A stretch of DNA of 64,000 bases from assembly GCA_003229305.1 (NCBI GenBank), contig QIDH01000058.1, positions 27,774 to 91,773 on the forward strand, read 5' to 3'. This DNA is from Acidimicrobiia bacterium (GTDB taxonomy: Bacteria > Actinomycetota > Acidimicrobiia > Spongiisociales > Spongiisociaceae). Made by a program: the position numbers and the translations under genes. Within the stretch, counting starts at the first letter, position 1; the number at the start of each line of letters is the position of its first letter. The notes beneath the pieces were generated by a model. It searched no databases, was not told the DNA's origin, and saw nothing but the letters and a program-made list of their open reading frames with translations. Below, piece after piece: positions 29,882 to 37,998 of the stretch.

Positions 29882-31327
29882 TCAATCGCGGTGCTCAAGG
29901 CACCGGTGGACCCATTCGCACCATTCGCACCATTGGCCAGGATTGGCAAGGGGTTCCGTTGCGTCTTGCGGATGCAAAGCGGCGATGCGGGCGGCAACTG
30001 TCTGAAGCCGTCGGATCGCTCTGCCCACTTCTTCGCTGTCAAAGAAATGCCTCTCGCATTCGGGAGGATCATTGCGGAGGTGGTGAAAATGGACGGCGAC
30101 ACCATCTACGTCTCTTCCGGTTTGGTCCAACGCAGCCCACGCGGACGCGGCATACAGATCCGCCTCGTTGTCGAGGGCCTTGGAGGCGACGCCGGTGCGA
30201 TGTTCGACGACCGCCGCCACGTTCTCGGACTCCCATCCGTTCACATCCGTGGCGCACATCATCGTGACTGCGACCGGCTTTGACCGAGTGATGCCGCGAG
30301 AGTCGGCCGCCAGGCCGTCGACAACCAGCGTGACACCGAACTGATACTCAGTGTTGTGGGCAGTCACCGGATGGGCTTCAGATTCCCACAGACGGCCATG
30401 TCGATCGAAGAGCGATTGCAGATCGTCTGCCTCACTTTTCGGGACAGTGTCACACGCCGCCCCGAACACGGCATCAGGATCCTCGGCGAGCAGCGCGGCG
30501 GCCACCGCCTCGTGGAAGCTGTTGCCGAGAGCGAGCCCAGCCGAAGTGGATTCGCCCTCATCTGGGTCGTCCTTCGGGATTGCATACAGGGCAGGCCAAA
30601 GGCTCGATCTTTGGCAGCGCTCCAGCGCGGCCAGACGAGTCTTCGAGATTCGGATCGTCCTGGTCCATCGGCCGATGTCTCCGACACCTCCCTCGATGAC
30701 CGGATACTGGCCACACCGGGCCGGCCGGTCGCACGAATAACAGTGCAGACCCGCCACCCTGTTGTGAGGCCGGTCGATGGTCGCGTCCCAGCGCCTTGCT
30801 ACATCTACCAAAAGCCGTCCTGATGCGTCCGGATCTGGTCTCGGAATGGTTACACGATCATCTGCGCTCAGTTGCACGTCTACCAGGATTCGTTGCTCTC
30901 CTGGCCTGTAGAAGGCGGCAGCTTCGAGCTCTGTGGTACCGGACCGGCCCGTCTTGATCCGCACTGCTTCCCAGTTCCCACCGTCGTGCACATCGAGCTG
31001 GACACCAACCGTGACCTTGGTATTCGTCTCACGATGATCCCAACGGCCTCCCTCCGGATTCACATCGACGTCTGTGACGCCAGGGTGGTGAAGCCGCCGG
31101 TACGCGGTGAACAACTCAACCAGAATCGCTCTCTGGACCGGGTCCCAGGTTGCGAATATTCGTGACTCGATGTCGGCGACAACCTCGGGCGCCTGGGACG
31201 CCCCCGCGTTGTGCCATTCGACTACCGCCTCGTACACGGCCTTCCATCTATCGAGGTTGGCCGCTCCGAAGGCGCTGCCCGAACCTTTCGCGGCAGGACA
31301 GGCCTCTCGAAGTTCGAGTTCGTGCAA
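29882..31327 (-). CDS. Tandem PD-(D/E)XK nuclease-like protein with two Cys clusters
   Basis: Domain 2: 'ISKTRLAALERCQ', 'GNSFHEAV', 'VVEHRTG', 'EADLYAASAWA', 'CEWCEWVHRC'; domain 1: 'LREACP', 'LDVHDGGNWEAVRIKTG', 'CYSCDRPARC'. TTG start; frame stays open upstream so the N-terminus is uncertain. Confidence 0.7.
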   Translation of the reverse strand: MHELELREACPAAKGSGSAFGAANLDRWKAVYEAVVEWHNAGASQAPEVVADIESRIFATWDPVQRAILVELFTAYRRLHHPGVTDVDVNPEGGRWDHRETNTKVTVGVQLDVHDGGNWEAVRIKTGRSGTTELEAAAFYRPGEQRILVDVQLSADDRVTIPRPDPDASGRLLVDVARRWDATIDRPHNRVAGLHCYSCDRPARCGQYPVIEGGVGDIGRWTRTIRISKTRLAALERCQRSSLWPALYAIPKDDPDEGESTSAGLALGNSFHEAVAAALLAEDPDAVFGAACDTVPKSEADDLQSLFDRHGRLWESEAHPVTAHNTEYQFGVTLVVDGLAADSRGITRSKPVAVTMMCATDVNGWESENVAAVVEHRTGVASKALDNEADLYAASAWAALDQTGRDVDGVAVHFHHLRNDPPECERHFFDSEEVGRAIRRLQTVAARIAALHPQDATEPLANPGQWCEWCEWVHRCLEHRD

Positions 31328-31500
31328 TGAAAGCTTTTCTGCTGGTTCATGTCCGTAGGTCAGCGCACACCTCGCAAGGGATGATGAAGGCTAGAGCCAC
31401 AGCTACAACTACGGACGACCGGGCTCGTTCGGGTGGTGCGCAATTTCGATGTTGCGAAGGAACCAGCCCGGCTTCATCCTCGGGCGAGGCAGTGAGACAG

Positions 31501-31525
31501 CGAAGGACCCCAGAGGGGTCCTTCG
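31501..31525 (+). terminator. Strong hairpin, possible intrinsic terminator
   Basis: CGAAGGACCCC-AGA-GGGGTCCTTCG perfect 11-bp stem followed by TTTG on + strand. Confidence 0.55.
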
Positions 31526-31534
31526 TTTGCATTC

Positions 31535-31557
31535 GGTTTGGCCCTTGGGGCCAAACC
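31535..31557. repeat. GGTTTGGCCC hairpin related to the interspersed repeat family
   Basis: GGTTTGGCCC-TTG-GGGCCAAACC, perfect 10-bp inverted repeat. Confidence 0.65.
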
Positions 31558-31566
31558 AGCGTGGAC

Positions 31567-31617
31567 GTTTGTGAAGCAAACTCCCTTAGGGCTTGGCCCG
31601 CCAGGGCCAAACCGGCG
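31567..31617 (-). repeat. Interspersed hairpin repeat, copy B (directly 3' of tmRNA)
   Basis: Reverse complement CGCCGGTTTGGCCCTGGCGGGCCAAGCCCTAAGGGAGTTTGCTTCACAAAC aligns to copy A with few substitutions. Confidence 0.75.
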
Positions 31618-31964
31618 TGGAGGTGCGGGGAGTCGAACCCCGGTCCGTCGAGATTTCAGCGTCGGCATCTCCGAGCGCAGCCGACAGTGAGCATTCGGGC
31701 CACCAAGACTCTGTCGGCAAGCGACTCGGGGCCCTAGTCGGAGTTGGTCTTTCGCCGCCGGTCCCGACATCCCGGCGGCGGCATCCTGCTAAGCGACGCC
31801 CAACACCAGGAGACAGGAAGCTCCTTGGGTGGACGAGCTGTCAATTAAGCAGCCAGTGCGAAGTTATCTTCGGCACTTATGTTGTTTCCGGTTTGTTGAC
31901 GAGGCTCCGGACCCCGGCTCGCTTCCGGCGCTTCAACTCTCGACGTCGAAGCCAGTTCACCCCC
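31618..31964 (-). ncRNA. ssrA: tmRNA (ssrA)
   Basis: 5' GGGGGTGAACTGGCTTCGAC; tag frame GGA AAC AAC ATA AGT GCC GAA GAT AAC TTC GCA CTG GCT GCT TAA (...NFALAA*); 3' CGGGGTTCGACTCCCCGCACCTCCA; ends pair; next to smpB. Confidence 0.95.
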
Positions 31965-32036
31965 ATATGGGTACGAACCAAGTGTACAGCCTCGAGCATT
32001 GCATGGAAAGGAGACTCTCGCGTATCCGCCCGCCCA

Positions 32037-32501
32037 CTATTGGTCGATTCGACCCCTCCGACTCTGGGCCTTGTCCATCTCCCGCTTCTCCTCACGGGCC
32101 CGGATCTTGTGGCGCTTGTCGTACTGGCGGGAACCTTTGCCGAGGCCGAGCTCTACCTTTGCTACTCCGCCTTTGAAATACATTCGGATCGGGACGAGGG
32201 TTGAACCCTGACTTGCCAGCTTGCCGGCAATCTTGGTGATCTCGTGACGATGCAGCAGCAGCTTGCGTTCCCGTTCCGGTTCATGTCCCCCGAGACGCGC
32301 ATAGTTGTACGGGGCGATGTGCACACCGATCAGGAACACTTCGCCTCGTCTGACGAATGCGTACCCGTCTCCGAGGTTGGCCTGTCCGGCTCTGAGGCTC
32401 TTCACTTCTGACCCGGACAGAACGATTCCTGCCTCGAAGGTGTCCTCGAAGTCGTAGTCGAAACGCGCCTTGCGGTTGGTTGCGATGGCCTTGATCGTCA
32501 T
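32037..32501 (-). CDS. smpB: SsrA-binding protein SmpB
   Basis: 'TNRKARFDYDFEDTFEAGIVLSGSEVKSLRAGQANLGDGYAFV', 'KVELGLGKGSRQYDKRHKI'. Confidence 0.97.
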   Translation of the reverse strand: MTIKAIATNRKARFDYDFEDTFEAGIVLSGSEVKSLRAGQANLGDGYAFVRRGEVFLIGVHIAPYNYARLGGHEPERERKLLLHRHEITKIAGKLASQGSTLVPIRMYFKGGVAKVELGLGKGSRQYDKRHKIRAREEKREMDKAQSRRGRIDQ

Positions 32502-32508
32502 AGCCCGA

Positions 32509-33747
32509 TCAACCGTTCAGATACTTGGCAGGGTTGACCGGATTACCGTTCTCGCGGGTTTCGAAGTGAAGATGCGGGCCGGTCGAAAATCCTGTGCTGC
32601 CAACCCAGCCGACCACGTCGCCCGTCGACACCGTCTGGCCACGTGTGACATTGATGCCGTTCATATGCGCATAGAAAGTGGTCAATCCGCCGCCGTGATC
32701 AATGATGACCGCGTTGCCGTAGCCCCCAAACCACTGAGCCAGGATCACGGTTCCGGAACCGGCGGCCCTGACGTTCGTCCCCGTAGGCGCGGCCAGGTCT
32801 ATTCCTGTGTGAAGCTTGACAGCTCCAGTGATCGGATGCACCCGGTTGCCGAATGGCGACGACAACCGACCGTTGACCGGCCACGACAGAACGCCAGGGT
32901 TCGTTCCACCGCTGCTTTGGCGAGCTGCAATCTCGCGTTCGAGGGCCACGGTGTCAGCCGCCAGCGCGACCATCTCGTTGTCCCAGGCCGCGATGTCATG
33001 ATTGATCGCCGCAATCAATTCCTGCTGCTTTTCCAGCTCTGCGTCCAAGTCGACGTGCACCAAATCAAGAGCGGCCTGATCCTCTTCGACCTCCCGTCGA
33101 TCCGAGTCGAGGGCGGCAAGAACCTCCACCTGTCTGGCCTTTTCGGCGGCCAAGAGTTCTGCCTGGCTGGTCTCCAGGATTTCAAGCAGTTCCAACGATT
33201 TGAGGAGCGCCTCGGTATCAACGAGGAGATTCTCGGCGTACTCGTAGCCCACCTGGAAATCGGCCGAACCGTCAACCGCGAACACCGCTCCACCCAGCCC
33301 ATAAACACCACTGATGTACATGTCTACGGCACGATCTTGAACCGTGCTGCGGGTATCTCGCTTATCGAGCTGGGTCGCTGCCAATTCCGCAGCCAGGATG
33401 TCGATAGTCCGCTCGGTCTCAGCGATTACTTCTTCCTGGAACTCGATATTCGAAGCAATCCTGTCGATTTCGGCCTGGGCAGCGTTGAGTTCCGCTCGGA
33501 GTACACCCATCCGCTCTTGGGTTTCAACGAGTTGGCCTGCGTACACCGAGCGGCTGTGCTCTGCCTCCTCGATCTGAGCGAGCAGGTCCTTGATTTCAAG
33601 ACCGTTGGCCTCGATCTGCTCTTCTTCTGACGTTTGGGCACTGACAGGCGAACCCTGATCCGAGAGGCTGATCAGCAGGAAAAAACCAACCGCGACAACG
33701 GCAACCACACCCGCTCTGCGAGTCCGTAAAGAGGTCATACCGATCAA
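32509..33747 (-). CDS. M23-family peptidase with coiled coil (murein hydrolase activator type)
   Basis: Signal/TM, long coiled coil, 'HTGIDLAAPTGTNVRAAGSGTVILAQWFGGYGNAVIIDHGGGLTTFYAHMN...GPHLHFE'. Confidence 0.92.
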   Translation of the reverse strand: MIGMTSLRTRRAGVVAVVAVGFFLLISLSDQGSPVSAQTSEEEQIEANGLEIKDLLAQIEEAEHSRSVYAGQLVETQERMGVLRAELNAAQAEIDRIASNIEFQEEVIAETERTIDILAAELAATQLDKRDTRSTVQDRAVDMYISGVYGLGGAVFAVDGSADFQVGYEYAENLLVDTEALLKSLELLEILETSQAELLAAEKARQVEVLAALDSDRREVEEDQAALDLVHVDLDAELEKQQELIAAINHDIAAWDNEMVALAADTVALEREIAARQSSGGTNPGVLSWPVNGRLSSPFGNRVHPITGAVKLHTGIDLAAPTGTNVRAAGSGTVILAQWFGGYGNAVIIDHGGGLTTFYAHMNGINVTRGQTVSTGDVVGWVGSTGFSTGPHLHFETRENGNPVNPAKYLNG

Positions 33748-34616
33748 ACCTTCAGGAACCGTCTCAGGCCAAGCGAGCTACCGATGAATCCGGCGAAGCC
33801 ACCAAACAAGAAGATTGCAACGCTCCATCGGAGAAGAAAGTCACCCGAGACCTGCAAGAGAATGAAGAAGTCGGGATTGGTTCCCGACAGAACGTAGTGG
33901 CCGAATAACACAGCCCCCACGGCCAAGGCGCCACCTATCAGTCCTTCGATGATGCCCTCGAGGATGAACGGAATACGGATGAACCAGTTTCCTGCCCCCA
34001 CCAACTTCATGATTCCGACCTCCTCTCTCCTCGCATAGATCGCCATACGGATCGTATTCGCGATCAGGACCACGGCCGCAGTGGTCAACAGGATGACGAG
34101 GCCGATCCCGATCGCAGACAATGCCCTCGTCACGGACAGCAGCCGTTCGATTGCCTCGACCTGTACGTCGATCTTGCGGACCACTGGTTCGCCGACGAGT
34201 CGGAACTGTACGTTCTCGTACAAGTCGACATCCGTCAGTTCGATTCGGATTGAGGCCGGAAGTACGTTCGGATCTACCTCATCGAGGATCGCAGGGTTGT
34301 TTGCGAACATCTCCTGAAATTCCTGATAGGCCTGCGCCTTGTTGAAATAGTCGGCGGTCTTGACCTCTTCGTAGTCCAGAATCTGGCTCAGGAGATCCGT
34401 GTGGGCATTTGGACCGAGATCATCCTGAAGCCAGACGATTATGTGGTTGCCCTGTTGCCATCTAAGAGTATTGAGGTTCACCAGTTCGTTGAATACCAAT
34501 GCGCTGAAGGCCAGCGCCAAAGAGATGAAGACCGCGAGAACCGCCGCACTCACTACCAGGACGTTGCGACGAAAGCTGGTCAGCGCCTCACCGAGAAGAT
34601 ATACGAGCCGAGTCAT
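33744..34616 (-). CDS. ftsX: Cell division protein FtsX
   Basis: 4-TM permease pattern, 'RMAIYARREEVGIMKLVGAGNWFIRIPFILEG'; adjacent to ftsE. Confidence 0.93.
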   Translation of the reverse strand: MTRLVYLLGEALTSFRRNVLVVSAAVLAVFISLALAFSALVFNELVNLNTLRWQQGNHIIVWLQDDLGPNAHTDLLSQILDYEEVKTADYFNKAQAYQEFQEMFANNPAILDEVDPNVLPASIRIELTDVDLYENVQFRLVGEPVVRKIDVQVEAIERLLSVTRALSAIGIGLVILLTTAAVVLIANTIRMAIYARREEVGIMKLVGAGNWFIRIPFILEGIIEGLIGGALAVGAVLFGHYVLSGTNPDFFILLQVSGDFLLRWSVAIFLFGGFAGFIGSSLGLRRFLKV

Positions 34617-35299
34617 GCCGTCCCCTCGTATCCACTCTCACGCTGATCACGAACGACCCGGCCGCGATCCAACTGGACCACCCTGCGCTGCATGGCGTCG
34701 ACGATCGCATGATCGTGGGTGGCCATCATGATGGTGGTGCCTGTTCGGTTGATACGGTCCAGCAATCGCATGATCCCGACCGATGTTGCCGGATCGAGGT
34801 TCCCGGTCGGCTCGTCCGCCAAGAGAATCGGCGGTCGGTTGACAAATGCCCTGGCGATCGAAACTCGCTGCTGCTCGCCGCCGGACAATTGGTGCGGGTA
34901 GCGATCTGCCTTGGTCGACAAACCTACCAACTCGAGCACCTGTTGCACCTGCCGTCTCGCCACAGCCCTTGGTCGACCGATGACCTCGAGCGCAAACCCG
35001 ACGTTCTCGCCGACCGTCTTCGAGGGGAGGAGCTTGAAGTCCTGAAAAACGGTTCCAACCGAGCGTCGCAAGTAAGGAATTTTCCAGTTTGGGAGGGTAG
35101 CGATGTCTTTGCCTGCCACCCAGATCACGCCCTTGGTCAAACGTTCCTCACGCAAACACAGACGGATGAGGGTCGATTTGCCCGATCCAGACGGCCCGAC
35201 CAGAAACACAAACGCGCCCTTGCGAATATCGAGATCGACGTCACGGGCAGCGACGATACCGCCGTTATAAACCTTGGTGACGCCTTCGAGTCGAATCAT
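34613..35299 (-). CDS. ftsE: Cell division ATP-binding protein FtsE
   Basis: 'MIRLEGVTKVYNGG', 'VGPSGSGKSTLIRL', 'LSGGEQQRVSIARAFVNRPPILLADEPTGNLDP'. Confidence 0.96.
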   Translation of the reverse strand: MIRLEGVTKVYNGGIVAARDVDLDIRKGAFVFLVGPSGSGKSTLIRLCLREERLTKGVIWVAGKDIATLPNWKIPYLRRSVGTVFQDFKLLPSKTVGENVGFALEVIGRPRAVARRQVQQVLELVGLSTKADRYPHQLSGGEQQRVSIARAFVNRPPILLADEPTGNLDPATSVGIMRLLDRINRTGTTIMMATHDHAIVDAMQRRVVQLDRGRVVRDQRESGYEGTA

Positions 35300-35436
35300 G
35301 TTTCGATGGCCTCTTGAAGTCTTGGAAATTTCGTCGGTTCAGAACCGAGCCGAGAGGCCCTCGCCTTCCACCGGCCTGATCCGCCGCCTGGCAGGATACT
35401 TTGACCCCGCCCGCTACCCAAAGACCACAGCCACAG

Positions 35437-36562
35437 CTAGCCAGAGTTTTCGGCGCGCTCTTGGTTTGCTCTGCGCCAATGGAGGTAGGACTCCGAGAAA
35501 GGGGTGAGCGCACCATTCAGGACTCCCTGGACGTTGCCGACCTCCAAGCCGGTGCGGAGGTCTTTGGCCATTTGGTATGGCTGGAGCACGTAAGAGCGGA
35601 TTTGGCGGCCCCAGGCGGCCTCCTTCTGTTCTCCTCGGATGGAGTCCAACTGGTTTTGCCGCTCTTGACGGGCCAGGTCAGCAAGGCGGGCCTTGAGCAT
35701 CACCATCGCCTTGGCCCGGTTCTGGATCTGGCTGCGCTCTGCCTGACATTCGACCACGGTGTTGGTCGGTATGTGGGTGATCCGCACGGCCGAGTCTGTC
35801 GTGTTGACATGCTGGCCGCCAGCGCCTTGCGAACGGAACGTGTCGATCCGCAGATCGTCTGAGATGATCTCGATCTCTGTGTCCTCGACCTGGGGAATGA
35901 CGTCGACGGCCGCGAACGAAGTGTGACGACGAGAATTCGAATCGAACGGGCTGATCCGCACCAGCCGATGCACGCCGCGCTCCCCCTCGAACGTTCCGTA
36001 CGCGTACTCGCCTTCAATGGTCAATGTGACCGACTTGATCCCGGCCTCCTCGCCCTCCGAGTACTGGTCGACCTCGAAACTGAACCCGTTGGTTTCCATG
36101 AAACGTGAGTACATGCGGAGCATCATCTCCGCCCAGTCCTGGGCGTCTACGCCCCCTGCGCCCGCGTGGATACTCACGATGGCCGTATGGTCGTCATATT
36201 CACCGAAGTACAGGGATTCGACTTCGAGGGTCGCTAATTCCCCCTCGGTCGACACGAGTTCGTCTATGACTTCGGACCGGGCAGAGGCGTCTGCTTCTTC
36301 GTCGGCCATTTCGAGAAGTACCTCAGCGTCGTCGAGGGAGGTGGACAGCCGGTCAACCTTGCCGATGATGCGCTCGAATCGAGCCAGTGTCCTGGTGACC
36401 TTGGTGGCGTTGTCTGAATCTTCCCAGAGATCGGGGGCGGAGGCCTGTTCCCTCAGCTTGTCTAGTTCGGCGGCCTTGCCTTCGACGTCAAAGGAACCTC
36501 CTGGCATCGGACAAGCGGGTGCGGAGATCCTCTATTGCTACTTTTGGGTCGTCGATATTCAT
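35437..36562 (-). CDS. prfB: Peptide chain release factor 2, expressed via programmed +1 frameshift
   Basis: 'GAGGQHVNTTDSAVRITHIPTNTVVECQAERSQIQN' (GGQ); short frame from ATG 36562 (MNIDDPKVAIEDLRTRLSDARRFL*) reaches AGGAGG-TTC-CTT-TGA-C. Confidence 0.96.
36488..36502 (-). other. prfB programmed +1 frameshift site (internal SD + CTT TGA C)
   Basis: Minus strand 5'-AGGAGGTTCCTTTGA-3' with TGA as codon 25; RF2 sequence resumes in +1 frame (DVEGKAAELDKLREQ). Confidence 0.93.
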
Positions 36563-36610
36563 GGCAAGCAAAGGCTAGTTCCAAAACGAAGGGCCTCGGT
36601 TGCTACCCTC

Positions 36611-36650
36611 ATATTGATATATTGACATATATCAATATATCAGATACGGT
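36611..36650 (+). promoter_or_regulatory. Promoter with overlapping perfect inverted-repeat operator (ArsR/SmtB-like)
   Basis: ATATTGATATAT-TGAC-ATATATCAATAT (36611-36638) overlaps -35 TTGACA (36622-36627); 17-nt spacer; -10 TACGGT (36645-36650). Confidence 0.7.
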
Positions 36651-36678
36651 TCCTGCACACCACGAACAGGACCCAAAC

Positions 36679-37989
36679 ATGAACGCGAAATCCGCCGATC
36701 ATCCCGTCATCGTCATCGGAGGGGGCCCTGTCGGACTGGCGGCTGCCTCCCACCTCATCGAAAGAGGGCTCGAAACCCTCGTATTGGAAGCGGGTTCGGC
36801 CGTCGGGCACACGATCCGAGATTGGGGCCACATTCGCATCTTCTCCGATTGGCGCTCCGTCATCGATGGCGCGTCCAGGAGGCGCCTCGAATCTACCGAC
36901 TGGCAGGCACCGCCACCTGGTGAAATCCCTACAGGCAATGACCTCGTGACCGACTATCTGGAGCCGTTGGCGGCGACACTCGGTGACCGCATTCGCTTGC
37001 TCAGCAAAGTCACATCGATCTCCAGGCTCGATCTGGACAAGGTCGTCACCAGCGGACGCGAACTCCAGCCATTCCTGGTCAGGGTCGAAACAACCGACGG
37101 AGACGTCGAATTGCTCGCCAGCGCAGTTGTCGACGCATCTGGCACTTGGCTCAATCAGAATCCGCTCGGGTCGTCCGGCCTGCCGGCCAGGGGCGAGTCG
37201 GCTACGACTCGGATTCGCTACGGCATGCCTGACGTGCTGGACAAAGAACGGTCCCGGTATGCAGGCAAACGGGTGTTGGTGGTCGGCGCAGGCCACTCCG
37301 CTGCCAACACGCTGCTCGACCTCACCGAGCTCGCCCTGGCCGAGCCCGAGACCGAGCCCATCTGGGCGATCCGGCGCCCGGTCGCCACAAGGACCTACGG
37401 AGGACTGGAGAACGACCAGCTTCCCGGTCGTGGCAAACTCGGCCTCGAATTGAGGCACAGGGTCGAGAACAGCCGGGTCGAGCTCGTTGCGGATTTCAAG
37501 GTCACTGACATCGTAGAAACCGACAACATGGTTGCAGTGACCGGAGTCGGTACCGATGGGTCAAGCCGAACCGTGGTTGTTGACGAGATTGTGGCCACGA
37601 CGGGCCAGCGGCCAGATCTGACGATGACCCGCGAATTGCGCCTCGACCTCGATCCGTGGCTGGAGGCGCCCCGCCAACTGGCTCCGCTCGTCGATCCCAA
37701 TGTGCACTCATGTGGCACGGTTCCTCCTCACGGGGTCGACGAGTTGAGCCACCCTGAGGCGGACTTCTACACCGTCGGAATCAAGAGCTACGGCAGAGCG
37801 CCCACCTTCCTGATGGCGACCGGCTACGAGCAGGTTCGCTCAGTGGCAGCCGCCATCGCAGGTGATTGGGAAGCAGCCCGCCGCGTGGAACTGGAGCTAC
37901 CGGAATCCGGTGTCTGTGGCATCGCCGCCCCCATCGAAGTGGGAGCGGCCCAGAGCACTCCGGTCGAGGCGCAGTCTGGCTGCTGCTGA
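36679..37989 (+). CDS. FAD-dependent NAD(P)-binding oxidoreductase with C-terminal Cys-Cys
   Basis: 'VIVIGGGPVGLAAASHLIERGLETLVLEAG', 'RVLVVGAGHSAANTLLDL', 'VATTGQRPDL'; ends 'EAQSGCC*'. Confidence 0.85.
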   Translation: MNAKSADHPVIVIGGGPVGLAAASHLIERGLETLVLEAGSAVGHTIRDWGHIRIFSDWRSVIDGASRRRLESTDWQAPPPGEIPTGNDLVTDYLEPLAATLGDRIRLLSKVTSISRLDLDKVVTSGRELQPFLVRVETTDGDVELLASAVVDASGTWLNQNPLGSSGLPARGESATTRIRYGMPDVLDKERSRYAGKRVLVVGAGHSAANTLLDLTELALAEPETEPIWAIRRPVATRTYGGLENDQLPGRGKLGLELRHRVENSRVELVADFKVTDIVETDNMVAVTGVGTDGSSRTVVVDEIVATTGQRPDLTMTRELRLDLDPWLEAPRQLAPLVDPNVHSCGTVPPHGVDELSHPEADFYTVGIKSYGRAPTFLMATGYEQVRSVAAAIAGDWEAARRVELELPESGVCGIAAPIEVGAAQSTPVEAQSGCC

Positions 37990-37998
37990 ACCGACTTG

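Noticed and set aside
32470-33630. 386-aa + strand ORF
   Set aside because: Antisense to the M23 peptidase gene; high-GC shadow ORF.
36488-36490. In-frame TGA in prfB as a nonsense mutation/pseudogene
   Set aside because: Context AGGAGG-TTC-CTT-TGA-C is the conserved RF2 programmed frameshift signal.
36535-36678. N-terminal extension of the flavoprotein ORF (start 36535)
   Set aside because: It would translate through the promoter/operator and the prfB 5' end; MNAKSADH at 36679 fits the FAD-binding N-terminus.
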